62,986 nucleotides of DNA. It comes from Sterolibacterium sp964437515. Lineage in GTDB: Bacteria; Pseudomonadota; Gammaproteobacteria; Burkholderiales; Rhodocyclaceae. The stretch covers positions 1 through 62,986 of the forward strand of contig CAYTHB010000009.1 in NCBI GenBank assembly GCA_964437515.1, written 5' to 3'. The position numbers were made by a program, and so were the translations under genes. This document shows positions 52,792 to 61,576 of the stretch, one piece after another. Each line of letters opens with the position of its first letter. The first letter of the stretch is position 1. The notes under the pieces were generated by a model. It was not told the origin of the DNA and did not search any database. It was given only the letters and a program-made list of their open reading frames with translations.

Positions 52792-53859
52792 ATGAAACCG
52801 ATTGTTGATGATGTCCGTATTCGGGAGATCAAGGAACTGGTCACCCCCGAGCAGATGCTGCAGGAAATTCCAGGTGGTGAAAATGGTGCTCAAACGACCA
52901 GTGCCGCTCGTCATGCCATTCATCGCATCCTTCATGGTGCGGATGATCGCCTGTTGGTCGTCATCGGGCCGTGCTCCATCCATGATCCTGCTGCTGCATT
53001 GGAATACGCGCATCGACTCAAAAAAGAATATGACCGTCTGCAAGCCGACTTGCTGATAGTGATGCGCATGTATTTTGAAAAGCCCCGCACCACGGTGGGC
53101 TGGAAAGGGCTTATCAATGACCCGGCACTGGATGGCAGCTTTAAGATTAACGATGGCTTGCGTCTGGCACGTCGCACATTGACTGAGATCAACGAGCTTG
53201 GCTTGTCTTGTGGCACGGAGTTTCTCGACACCATTACGCCCCAATACACGGCGGATCAGATTAGCTGGGGAGCCATTGGCGCGCGCACCACGGAATCCCA
53301 GATACATCGCGAGCTGGCATCGGGTTTGTCCTGTCCGGTTGGGTTCAAAAATGGGACAGACGGCAATGTGCGTATTGCCATCGATGCGATTCGTGCTGCC
53401 GCTAGCCCGCATCATTTTCTTTCGGTTACCAAGGCGGGGCATTCCGCGATCGTCGCTACACTGGGAAACGAAGATTGCCATCTGATTCTGCGTGGGGGCA
53501 AAAGCAGCAATTACGATGCAGCCAGTGTGGATGCAGCGTGCAAGGAACTGGGTAATGCAGGGATTGCTGCACGGGTGATGATCGATTGCTCACACGCCAA
53601 TAGTCGCAAACAACACATCTTGCAACTGGATGTGGCACGCGATGTGGGTGCACAGATTGCAGCGGGTGACGAGCGTATTTTTGGTGTGATGGTGGAGTCA
53701 CACCTCAAACCAGGGCGTCAGGACATCGTGCCGGGTCAGCCACTCGAATATGGTGTCTCGGTGACCGATGCCTGTCTGGGCTGGGAAGATAGCGTCACGA
53801 TACTAGACACGCTGGCAGAAGCCGTGCAGCGTCGACGTTTGACACTTGCAGAACGATAG
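52792..53859 (+). CDS. aroG: 3-deoxy-7-phosphoheptulonate synthase (DAHP synthase, class I)
   Basis: 355 residues with IGPCSIHDPAAALEYA, KPRTTVGWKGLINDPALDG, ARTTESQIHRELASGLSCPVGFKNGTDG and DCSHANSRKQ, all hallmarks of the AroF/G/H family. It condenses PEP with erythrose-4-phosphate as the first shikimate step and is normally feedback-inhibited by an aromatic amino acid. Which one cannot be read here; the symbol marks the closest type. The stop is immediately followed by the next gene. Confidence 0.92.
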   Translation: MKPIVDDVRIREIKELVTPEQMLQEIPGGENGAQTTSAARHAIHRILHGADDRLLVVIGPCSIHDPAAALEYAHRLKKEYDRLQADLLIVMRMYFEKPRTTVGWKGLINDPALDGSFKINDGLRLARRTLTEINELGLSCGTEFLDTITPQYTADQISWGAIGARTTESQIHRELASGLSCPVGFKNGTDGNVRIAIDAIRAAASPHHFLSVTKAGHSAIVATLGNEDCHLILRGGKSSNYDAASVDAACKELGNAGIAARVMIDCSHANSRKQHILQLDVARDVGAQIAAGDERIFGVMVESHLKPGRQDIVPGQPLEYGVSVTDACLGWEDSVTILDTLAEAVQRRRLTLAER

Positions 53860-53865
53860 TTGGTG

Positions 53866-55392
53866 ATGCTGGTTTTTGATATGGCTCGCGGCATGACCCG
53901 TAAACGGTTTTTCGCCTTGCTGGCGCTGACCTTGTTGTTCCGGTTCTGGCTGGCGGTCGCCTTGCCAATTACAGGCGATGAAGCGTATTTCATCTGGTGG
54001 GGGCAGATTCCCGATTGGGGTTTTTACGACCACCCGCCCATGATCGGCTGGTGGCTGGCAGCGCTGCTCAAAGTGAGCGATGCCGAATGGTGGTTGCGTC
54101 TGCCCGCGATACTGTTGCCTGCGGTGATGGCTTGCGCCACGGCACGGTTCTTTCGTGACCAGGGCGAGACGCTGGCATGGAGTCTGGCGACACTGGTGTT
54201 GTTGCTGCCCCTGAACGTCTGGAATGTCATCGTTACCACCGATACAGCACTGGTATTTTTCTCGTTTTTTTCCGGCCTCGCCTTCCTGCGTGCTGCGCGT
54301 GATGATGATCTCCGCTACTACGCATTGGCAGGTGGCTTGCTGGCGGGCGCAGTGCTGTCCAAATACTTTGCAGCTCTGCTGGGATTCGCCTATCTGCTGC
54401 ATGCAATCTTTCGTCCGTCACGGCGTAAGTGGGCTGGCTTGCTGCTGTGTTATGCGATGGTCGTTCCCGCGCTATTGTTGATGGCGGTCTGGAATGCAGG
54501 GCACTGCTGGCCGAACTATATGTTCAACTTCGTCAATCGCAATGCCGATGCCAGCTTGTCGTTGAAAACACCGCTGCTATACGCGGCCATGATGCTGTAT
54601 GCATTGACGCCTCTTTTCTTCTGGGTATTGTTCAAACGTCGCACACAGTTCGCCACGCTCTGGGCGAAAAACGAGCTTCGTGCATTGCTGCTCATTACTT
54701 TTGTTCCGCTGCTGTTGTTTGCCGGGCTTTCGCTCACCAAGCAGATTGGTCTGCATTGGGTGCTCTCTTTCCTGCCCTTCGCCATGATGCTGGTGCCGCA
54801 TTTTGTAAACGAAATGGAACTGCGACGCTGGATCAATGTTTTCATCGGCCTTGCACTCGCGCACATGCTGCTGTTTTTCACTCTTTCACAGTTACCGCTG
54901 GAAACATGGAAGTCGATGCGTTTCTATGATGGCATCGTATTGACAGTTGAAACGCCCAAGATTCTTGAACAGCTCAAACCCTATGATCAGGATTACGTTT
55001 TTGCCAGCGATGGCTATTCAAATGCCGTGACCTTGGGCTACAACGCACGTCGGTATTTTCTGGTCTTTGGTGAAGCCTCCAGCCATGCGCGACACGATGA
55101 CATCCTGACGGACTTCAGGACGCTGGCGGATAAAAACATACTCATCTTGCGCAAGAGTGCGCCGAAAGTGGGTGAGTACGACCGCTTTTTTGAGCGCGTG
55201 ACTATCCGAACTTTCGACGTGCGAGGTGTCACTTTTTACATCGTACTGGGTCAGCACTTCCGCTACTCTGTTTATCGCGATGAAATTCTCGCCAGCGTTC
55301 GGCAAAAATACTATGCCTTGCCTCGCTGGCTGCCGCAGTCGAGCTGTTATTTCTGTGATCGCTATTTCTCGGGAACGGCATGTCACAAGTAA
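53866..55392 (+). CDS. GT39/ArnT-like membrane glycosyltransferase
   Basis: 508 residues with about eleven helices. The first periplasmic loop has GDEAYFIWWGQIPDWGFYDHPPMIGWWLA, the acidic-pair motif of polyprenyl-phosphate-sugar-dependent transferases (PMT/ArnT superfamily). It would move a sugar from a polyprenyl phosphate to lipid A or a protein on the periplasmic face. It follows aroG after six bases, with several alternative starts; it overlaps the UbiA-like gene by 13 bases. Confidence 0.8.
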   Translation: MLVFDMARGMTRKRFFALLALTLLFRFWLAVALPITGDEAYFIWWGQIPDWGFYDHPPMIGWWLAALLKVSDAEWWLRLPAILLPAVMACATARFFRDQGETLAWSLATLVLLLPLNVWNVIVTTDTALVFFSFFSGLAFLRAARDDDLRYYALAGGLLAGAVLSKYFAALLGFAYLLHAIFRPSRRKWAGLLLCYAMVVPALLLMAVWNAGHCWPNYMFNFVNRNADASLSLKTPLLYAAMMLYALTPLFFWVLFKRRTQFATLWAKNELRALLLITFVPLLLFAGLSLTKQIGLHWVLSFLPFAMMLVPHFVNEMELRRWINVFIGLALAHMLLFFTLSQLPLETWKSMRFYDGIVLTVETPKILEQLKPYDQDYVFASDGYSNAVTLGYNARRYFLVFGEASSHARHDDILTDFRTLADKNILILRKSAPKVGEYDRFFERVTIRTFDVRGVTFYIVLGQHFRYSVYRDEILASVRQKYYALPRWLPQSSCYFCDRYFSGTACHK

Positions 55393-56276
55393 CTGCCTTG
55401 CTACGCCTCTTGCGCCCCCATCAATGGCTGAAAAACGGCTTTGTGTTTGTGGGGCTGCTATTTGGTCACGCATGGTCTGATCCCCTGCGTCTGACACAAG
55501 CTGCTTGGGCATTTGCTGCATTTTCCTTGCTGGCCTCGGGCGTTTATGTCATGAACGACCTGATGGATCGTAAGCAGGATCGGCTGCATCCCACCAAACG
55601 TCATCGACCACTTGCCAGCGGTACCGTCAGCGTATCCATCGCGTTGATGTTGATGTTGATCTGCTTTGTGGGGGGCTTCGCCCTTGTCACATTTAGCAAC
55701 AATCAGGCGCCCTGGGTGTTTTATGCTTATGTCGCAATCAATATCGCTTACACCTTGGGGCTCAAGCATGTGGTGGTGCTGGATGTGTTCATCATTGCCG
55801 CAGGCTTCATGTTGCGCCTGCTGGCAGGAACGCAAGGCATTGGTATCGAGCCTTCTTTCTGGCTGTTGTTGTGTGGTTTGATGCTCACGCTGTTTCTGGG
55901 CTTCGCCAAGCGTCAGGCGGAATTCATGGCACTGGATGATGGGGAGGTTAATATCAATGCCGCCGCGCATCGGCGCGTGCTCGAAGACTATACCCCGGAG
56001 ATGCTCAATCAGTTCATTACCATCGCCAGTGCGGCGGTCATCATTTCGTACAGCTTATATACCGTGAGTGCTGAAACCGTGGCAATGCACGGGACGACGA
56101 AGCTGATCTATACCGTTCCACTGGTGATCTACGGCATGTTCCGGTATCTGTTTTTGCTGCATCGCCTGGGCGGAGGCGGTGATCCAGCGCGCCAACTCAT
56201 GACCGATCCTCATCTGATGGGCGCGGTCGTGGGCTGGTTATTGCTGGTGGTGACTATTCTTCAGGGCTGGCTATAA
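55380..56276 (+). CDS. UbiA-family prenyltransferase, DPPR-synthase-like
   Basis: 298 residues with eight or nine helices. The Mg-binding motif is NDLMDRKQD (59-67) and the second acidic region is AKRQAEF. RPHQWLKNGFVF at the start resembles decaprenyl-phosphate phosphoribosyltransferase (Rv3806c type), which attaches phosphoribose to a polyprenyl phosphate. That would pair well with the overlapping GT39-like gene as donor maker and user. Ubiquinone or heme O prenyltransferases of this superfamily are less similar. Confidence 0.78.
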   Translation: MSQVTALLRLLRPHQWLKNGFVFVGLLFGHAWSDPLRLTQAAWAFAAFSLLASGVYVMNDLMDRKQDRLHPTKRHRPLASGTVSVSIALMLMLICFVGGFALVTFSNNQAPWVFYAYVAINIAYTLGLKHVVVLDVFIIAAGFMLRLLAGTQGIGIEPSFWLLLCGLMLTLFLGFAKRQAEFMALDDGEVNINAAAHRRVLEDYTPEMLNQFITIASAAVIISYSLYTVSAETVAMHGTTKLIYTVPLVIYGMFRYLFLLHRLGGGGDPARQLMTDPHLMGAVVGWLLLVVTILQGWL

Positions 56277-56305
56277 TCCCGCTCATACCCATGCGGAGAA
56301 GTGTG

Positions 56306-56824
56306 ATGACGACGGCATTTCGAGAACGGTTTCCGACATTCGAATCTCTGGGCGTTGCCACTGGCATGCTCGAAGAGATCGAACCCATCATGCATCATGC
56401 ACCCCTCTTTGAGGGGTTCAATCATGGTGATCTGGTGGGTGTGCTGCGTCATATGAAGTGCTATCGCGCGCCTGCGGGTAGTGAAGTCATCCGGGAGGGC
56501 GATCCCGGTGAATTTGCCATTCTGCTGATTGCAGGTTCCATTGAAATTTTGCGTCGCTGTGATAACGGTGTCCCCCAACGCATCAGTATCGTGCGGGCAG
56601 GCAATACGCTGGGAGAAATGGCGCTGGTCGACGGTGAAGCGCGGTTTGCCAGTTGTGTGTCGATGGAACCGATCGTATTTGCAATGCTCGACCGCGAAAA
56701 CCTTCAAAGCATCCTTTCGGATGAGCCGCATCTGGGTATCAAGATGCTTTCCAGTCTGTTATGCCTGTTGAATCAGCGTTTGCGTGATACGGGACGACGC
56801 TTGGTCGAAGCACTGGCGCATTGA
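56306..56824 (+). CDS. Cyclic nucleotide-binding domain protein
   Basis: 172 residues, one cNMP-binding fold: APAGSEVIREGDPGEFAILLIAGSIEILR and GEMALVDGEARFASC, the phosphate-binding cassette pattern without a helix-turn-helix. The ATG at 56306 has GGAG eight bases upstream, better than the ATG at 56291. It would act as a small sensor or adaptor. Partner and ligand are unknown. Confidence 0.82.
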   Translation: MTTAFRERFPTFESLGVATGMLEEIEPIMHHAPLFEGFNHGDLVGVLRHMKCYRAPAGSEVIREGDPGEFAILLIAGSIEILRRCDNGVPQRISIVRAGNTLGEMALVDGEARFASCVSMEPIVFAMLDRENLQSILSDEPHLGIKMLSSLLCLLNQRLRDTGRRLVEALAH

Positions 56825-57141
56825 TATTGATGCGGCTTTGAGTGTGCAGTACACGCTGAACACCCCATTCAGGATGCATGATCCTAGAAACCGCAGTTGA
56901 CCGCGTATCACCATCACAAACTTCACTCATGCTGTGTGTTCTTCGCTATCTATCCGCTTCACCTTGCGGGTGAGACCGCTATGCCCCGCAGGAAATCCCC
57001 TCGGGGGGGGACACCATCGATTGCACACTCGAAGGTGTCCAACTACGGTTTCGAGGTTGAAAATACGGAATGGAAGATTGTTTCTGAAAGCCCAGCCTAT
57101 CCTCTCTTCCAGAAAAATCACAAGATTATCTGACGAGGTTA
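56825..57141. other. Spacer without a supported gene
   Basis: About 317 bases between the cyclic-nucleotide-binding gene and the GGDEF/EAL gene. Short frames on both strands (for example 56897-57133) lack ribosome sites and protein-like composition. TCACC/GGTGA and GTGT/ACAC stems and an eight-G run at 57003-57010 are present. I see no consensus c-di-GMP riboswitch. Confidence 0.5.
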
Positions 57142-59622
57142 TTGAAAAATGACGGATGTATACCCGATAATTCCGCGATGGATTCATCATTCGACCTGAA
57201 CGAAGATATCTGGTGCCTGGCATTGGGTGGGCTAGGTGCCGGTATCACTGACTGGAACATTGTCACCGGTGAAGCGATCTATTCACGGCAGTGGCATGAC
57301 ATGCTCGGTTATACACCGGGAGAAATTCCACCTCATGCCGATGAATGGAAGAAACGCATTCATCCCGAGGACATGCCTGCATTGCAGGAAGGGATGGCAC
57401 TTCTTTTTGCAGATGAGCTTCCTTCAGCGCAACTGGAATTCCGGATGCGATGCAAGGATGGTCGCTGGAAATGGGTTCTGGGTCATGCGCTGATTGTGAG
57501 CCGGGATGCGGTAGGCACACCGTTACGTCTGATCGGCGTCAATCTTGATATCGATAACCGGAAGCGTGCAGAAACGGTGCGGGATGCGCTGTTCGAGGCC
57601 ATCGGTGATGCGGGTGTTGGCTTGTTTGCCTTGAATCAGGGACGCATGGTTTTTGCCAACCCCACCATGACGACACTCACCGGTTATACCTCAGATGAGT
57701 TGTTGGCTTTTCCGAATGCCATTGATACCGGCATCCATCCGGATGAGCAGGAACGTATCCATCGCCTTTACGCGCAAAGACTCGACGGTAGCAAGGCAGG
57801 TATTAAACAGGAATCACGGTTGCTGATGCGCGATGGAGAAGTCCGGAATGTTGAAATTGCGGTGACGGGCTTGCCGGAAAATGCAGATTTTCAGCTGATC
57901 GGACTCATCACCGACATCACTGCGCGTAAGCGAATCGAGGAAGATTTGCGGTTGGCGTTGATGGTGTACGACCATAGCAGTGAGGCTATGTCTGTGACAA
58001 GTGCCAATGGACGCATCATCACCGTCAACCCCGCCTTTCTGCGCATCACGGGCTATACCCTGGAAGAAGTCATCGGTCGGAGCACTCGGAGTTTTGGCAT
58101 CGAGCCTTCGGTGTTCAAGACCATCAAGAGTGATATTGACACCATCGGCCATTGGGAAGGCGAAATTCTGAATCGTCGCAAGGATGGTGATATTTATCCC
58201 GTTTCCATCAGCATCAATACCATTTTCGATTCCCAGCACCAGCCCTATCGTTATGTGACCCTGTTTTCCGATATTACCAACCGCAAGCAGACTGAAGCCC
58301 TGATCTGGCGTCAGGCCAATTTTGATGGTTTGACGCAACTGGCTAACCGCAGCATGTTTTACGAACGGGTGGGGCAGGAAATCAGAAAGGCCAATCGAAC
58401 GCATACGCGACTGGCTTTGCTGTTCATCGATCTCGATCATTTCAAGGAAGTGAACGATACGCTGGGACACGATACTGGCGACCATTTGTTGCTGGAAGTG
58501 GCACGTCGACTCGTTGCCTGTGTGCGTGAAACCGATGTGGTGGGACGTCTGGGTGGAGATGAATTCACCGTTCTTTTGACGGGGCTGAATGAGAGTGGCA
58601 ACGCCATCATCGAACGTATTGCCAGTGACATCATTGAGACGCTGGTCAGGGTATTCAAGCTGGGAAGCAATGAAGTTTATGTGTCCGCCAGCGTGGGTAT
58701 CACACTCTACCCCAACGATGCTCACGATATCGAAGGTCTGTTTCGCAATGCGGATCAGGCTATGTATTTATCCAAGAATCAGGGACGAAATCGCTACAGC
58801 TATTTCACGCCTGCCTTGCAAGAGGCCGCCCAGCTCCGTCTCAGAATGATGACCGACCTGCGTAGTGCGCTCGTTCAGAATCAACTGGAAGTGCATTTCC
58901 AGCCGGTGATTGAACTGGCGACAGGGCGCATCGTCAAGGCCGAAGCCTTGTTGCGTTGGCGGCATCCCGACCGAGGCATGATCCTGCCCGCCGACTTCAT
59001 TTCGCTGGCGGAGGAAAGTGGCCTGATTCACGAAATCGGCGATTGGGTTTTCCGGCAGGTGGCCTACTGGGTTCAACGCTGGAAACAGGGCGCGGATCGT
59101 GATTTTCAAATCAGCGTCAACAAGTCTCCCATACAGTTTCATAAAGATGCCAGCAGCCATATTGAATGGATGGAACATCTGGAATCCCTAGGGCTTCCAG
59201 GCAACAGCATTTCGATTGAGATCACGGAAAATGTCTTGCTGAATGCCGATCCCGCCGTCACTTCTTCATTGCTGGGGTGTCGCGATGCCGGTATACAAGT
59301 CGCGATTGACGACTTTGGAACGGGCTATTCCAGCTTGGCTTATCTCAACCGTTTTGATATTGATTACCTGAAAATAGACCGCTCTTTCATTGGTAATCTG
59401 ATGCGAGGTTCCAGCGAACTCGCGCTCTCCGAGGCGATCATTGTCATGGCACATAAACTCGGGCTGGAAGTCATTGCCGAAGGCGTTGAAACAGAAGCGC
59501 AACGCGATCTATTGACCGCGATCGGTTGCGATTACATGCAAGGCTTTCTGTTTTCAAAAGCCTTGCCGCCTGAAGAGTTTGAAGTACTGCTGTTGGGGCA
59601 ACGAAGCCCCAGTGTCAGTTGA
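57142..59622 (+). CDS. PAS-GGDEF-EAL signalling protein
   Basis: 826 residues with three PAS-like segments (about 20-135, 150-260, 270-385), a diguanylate cyclase domain with GGDEF at 471-475, and an EAL phosphodiesterase domain with EAL at 601-603 and DDFGTGYSSLAYL later. Both active-site motifs are intact, so it can in principle make and break c-di-GMP. There is no membrane segment. The start is uncertain: a TTG at 57142 sits very close to GAGG; the ATG at 57178 lacks a site. Confidence 0.88.
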   Translation: MKNDGCIPDNSAMDSSFDLNEDIWCLALGGLGAGITDWNIVTGEAIYSRQWHDMLGYTPGEIPPHADEWKKRIHPEDMPALQEGMALLFADELPSAQLEFRMRCKDGRWKWVLGHALIVSRDAVGTPLRLIGVNLDIDNRKRAETVRDALFEAIGDAGVGLFALNQGRMVFANPTMTTLTGYTSDELLAFPNAIDTGIHPDEQERIHRLYAQRLDGSKAGIKQESRLLMRDGEVRNVEIAVTGLPENADFQLIGLITDITARKRIEEDLRLALMVYDHSSEAMSVTSANGRIITVNPAFLRITGYTLEEVIGRSTRSFGIEPSVFKTIKSDIDTIGHWEGEILNRRKDGDIYPVSISINTIFDSQHQPYRYVTLFSDITNRKQTEALIWRQANFDGLTQLANRSMFYERVGQEIRKANRTHTRLALLFIDLDHFKEVNDTLGHDTGDHLLLEVARRLVACVRETDVVGRLGGDEFTVLLTGLNESGNAIIERIASDIIETLVRVFKLGSNEVYVSASVGITLYPNDAHDIEGLFRNADQAMYLSKNQGRNRYSYFTPALQEAAQLRLRMMTDLRSALVQNQLEVHFQPVIELATGRIVKAEALLRWRHPDRGMILPADFISLAEESGLIHEIGDWVFRQVAYWVQRWKQGADRDFQISVNKSPIQFHKDASSHIEWMEHLESLGLPGNSISIEITENVLLNADPAVTSSLLGCRDAGIQVAIDDFGTGYSSLAYLNRFDIDYLKIDRSFIGNLMRGSSELALSEAIIVMAHKLGLEVIAEGVETEAQRDLLTAIGCDYMQGFLFSKALPPEEFEVLLLGQRSPSVS

Positions 59623-59640
59623 GCGTCAGTGGTTCGTATG

Positions 59641-59672
59641 GTCGAGCGGTCAGGTGGTCAAGCGGTCAAGCA
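59641..59672. repeat. Four 8-base tandem repeats between convergent genes
   Basis: GTCGAGCG, GTCAGGTG, GTCAAGCG, GTCAAGCA in tandem. The adenosyltransferase stop codon (59666-59668) lies inside the array. Confidence 0.8.
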
Positions 59673-60217
59673 TTCTTACCCTTCTGCCAAAGCACATCGC
59701 CACATCCGGCGGCATGATTGAGATAACGCGCCAGCACAAACAATAAATCGGACAGTCGGTTCAAATATTGTCGGCCTGTGTCCGAAATGCTTTCCTGATG
59801 CCCCAGGCTAACCACCACGCGTTCAGCACGCCGGCAGACGGCGCGTGCCTGGTGTGCCAGCGCAGCAGGACGGCTGCCTCCGGGCAGGATGAACTCCTTG
59901 AGTGGAGCCAAGTTGGCGTTGTAGTGATCGATGGCGCTCTCAAGACGTGCAGGTTGTCCCGTGCCCAGCAGTGCCGAGCCCGGAATGCAGATTTCACCGC
60001 CCAGGTCGAACAAGTCATGCTGGATGCCGGTCAGCAAGGTATGAACATCATCAGGGAGCGCCTCGCATAACAGCACACCGATGATCGTATTCGTTTCATC
60101 CACATCGCCCAGTGCCGCAATACGCAAACTATCCTTACTCGTGCGACTGCCATCCCCTAAGCCGGTTGTGCCTGCATCGCCGGTACGGGTATATATTTTT
60201 GAAAGCCGGTGTCCCAT
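59666..60217 (-). CDS. Cob(I)alamin adenosyltransferase, PduO type
   Basis: 183 residues from the ATG at 60217, placed seven bases after GGAGA. YTRTGDAGTTGLGDGSR is the ATP-binding N-terminus, and PGGSRPAALAHQARAVCRRAERVVV with the LNRLSDLLFVLAR end is the PduO-type signature. It makes adenosylcobalamin from cob(I)alamin and ATP. Propionyl-CoA from sterol side-chain or fatty-acid breakdown would need a B12-dependent mutase, so the context is fitting, but no such gene is here. Confidence 0.9.
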   Translation of the reverse strand: MGHRLSKIYTRTGDAGTTGLGDGSRTSKDSLRIAALGDVDETNTIIGVLLCEALPDDVHTLLTGIQHDLFDLGGEICIPGSALLGTGQPARLESAIDHYNANLAPLKEFILPGGSRPAALAHQARAVCRRAERVVVSLGHQESISDTGRQYLNRLSDLLFVLARYLNHAAGCGDVLWQKGKNA

Positions 60218-60239
60218 CGTCATTCTCCGCGACTAAAAA

Positions 60240-60256
60240 CCGATCATTATGATCGG
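60240..60256. promoter_or_regulatory. 17-base palindrome upstream of adenosyltransferase
   Basis: CCGATCAT-T-ATGATCGG, a perfect 8-base inverted repeat, 23 bases upstream of the ATG at 60217. It could bind a repressor. It is not a cobalamin riboswitch: no B12 box is visible. Confidence 0.5.
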
Positions 60257-60283
60257 CAATCCTGATTTTTGACAGAATTCTGA

Positions 60284-60312
60284 TTGACAAGCAGCGTGAA
60301 TCCCGACAAAAT
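60284..60312 (+). promoter_or_regulatory. Candidate sigma-70 promoter for tRNA-Gln
   Basis: A -35 TTGACA (60284-60289) and a -10-like CAAAAT (60307-60312), 17 bases apart, 43 bases ahead of the tRNA. Confidence 0.6.
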
Positions 60313-60355
60313 ACCGCGCTTTCGTCGACATGCGAATGTTGATGTCTGTCGAAGT

Positions 60356-60432
60356 TGGGGAGTCGCCAAGCTGGTTAAGGCACCGGATTTTGATTCCGGC
60401 ATGCGAAGGTTCGAATCCTTCCTCCCCAGCCA
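60356..60432 (+). tRNA. tRNA-Gln (TTG anticodon)
   Basis: 77 bases including an encoded CCA. The acceptor stem TGGGGAG (60356-60362) pairs with CTCCCCA (60422-60428), discriminator G60429. The anticodon stem CCGGA/TCCGG encloses TTTTGAT with anticodon TTG at 60390-60392, and the T arm contains GGTTCGAATCC. It precedes prs, as in other betaproteobacteria. Confidence 0.95.
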
Positions 60433-60519
60433 CCCATTTTCGGGTCGGGTGCAGGGTAGTTCGAAGCGCCTGACCTGACTGATGTTATCTCTTCAGCGAT
60501 CACCCCAAACGAGTCTCAC

Positions 60520-61470
60520 ATGGCCTACGATAGCCTGATGGTGTTTACCGGTAATGCCAATCCCAAACTGGCTGCCGATGTCGTCAAGCCACTCAACATC
60601 GCGCTCGGACGTGCCGCCATCGGCCGCTTTTCCGATGGCGAGGTGAATGTCGAAATTCTTGAAAATGTGCGTGGTCGCGATGTGTTCGTGCTGCAATCGA
60701 CTTGCCAGCCGACCAACGACAACCTGATGGAACTGCTGATTATGGTCGATGCGCTGAAGCGCGCTTCGGCCGGACGTATTACGGCAGTTATTCCCTATTT
60801 TGGTTATGCCCGTCAGGATCGTCGCCCGCGTTCGGCGCGTGTGGCGATTACGGCTAAGGTGGTCGCCAACATGCTGCAAGCCGTCGGGGTGCAGCGGATG
60901 TTAACGGTGGACTTGCATGCCGACCAGATTCAGGGCTTTTTCGATATTCCGGTGGACAACATTTACGCTGGCCCGATTTTGCTGGGCGATATCTGGAAAC
61001 AACGCCACGAGGAATTGCTGGTCGTGTCGCCGGATATCGGCGGTGTGGTGCGCGCCCGCGCGCTCGCCAAGCATCTTGAATCGGACTTGGCGATCATCGA
61101 CAAGCGTCGCCCGAAAGCCAATGTATCGGAAGTGATGAACATCATTGGTGAAGTCAAGGGTCGCACCTGCGTCATCATGGACGACATGGTTGATACCGCT
61201 GGTACGCTGTGCAAGGCGGCACAGGCATTGAAAGAACGTGGCGCGCTCAAGGTGCTGGCGTATTGCACGCACCCGGTACTTTCCGGCGCGGCGATCGAAC
61301 GTATCAGCGAATCCGATCTGGATGAACTGGTGGTCACCGATACCATCCCGCTGCGCGAAAATGCCCGCGCCTGTTCGCGCATCCGCCAGGTTTCCATTGG
61401 CGGTCTGCTCGCCGAAACCATGCTGCGGATCAGTAACGAAGATTCAGTTTCATCGCTTTTCATGGAGTGA
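60520..61470 (+). CDS. prs: Ribose-phosphate pyrophosphokinase
   Basis: 316 residues. The ATP and ribose-5-phosphate motifs are YFGYARQDRR and VVSPDIGGVVRARALA, with the PRPP loop IMDDMVDTAGTLCKAA. It makes PRPP for nucleotides, histidine and tryptophan. It is the first protein gene after tRNA-Gln; ispE, usually upstream, is absent from this window. Confidence 0.95.
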   Translation: MAYDSLMVFTGNANPKLAADVVKPLNIALGRAAIGRFSDGEVNVEILENVRGRDVFVLQSTCQPTNDNLMELLIMVDALKRASAGRITAVIPYFGYARQDRRPRSARVAITAKVVANMLQAVGVQRMLTVDLHADQIQGFFDIPVDNIYAGPILLGDIWKQRHEELLVVSPDIGGVVRARALAKHLESDLAIIDKRRPKANVSEVMNIIGEVKGRTCVIMDDMVDTAGTLCKAAQALKERGALKVLAYCTHPVLSGAAIERISESDLDELVVTDTIPLRENARACSRIRQVSIGGLLAETMLRISNEDSVSSLFME

Positions 61471-61535
61471 TGCGCGCAACACAAGCGCAAGGCTGGCGTT
61501 CAGGCTTTTGTGTTTTGCGTTTCATTCATAACCCG

Positions 61536-61562
61536 CCTGTCTGGTCGCGGACAGGTTTTTTT
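61536..61562 (+). terminator. Terminator/attenuator before rplY
   Basis: CCTGTC (61536-61541) and GACAGG (61550-61555) with an eight-base loop, followed by seven T residues. It ends one or two bases before the rplY ribosome site AGGAG, 14 bases before the ATG, an arrangement that suits attenuation as well as simple termination. Confidence 0.8.
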
Positions 61563-61576
61563 CAGGAGCAACAGCA

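Noticed and set aside
56897..57223. Small frames on both strands in the spacer before the GGDEF/EAL gene
   Set aside because: They have no ribosome site or protein-like composition and overlap each other in opposite directions.
60217..60283. Cobalamin riboswitch before the adenosyltransferase gene
   Set aside because: The leader is only a few tens of bases and lacks a B12 box; the visible element is a simple palindrome.
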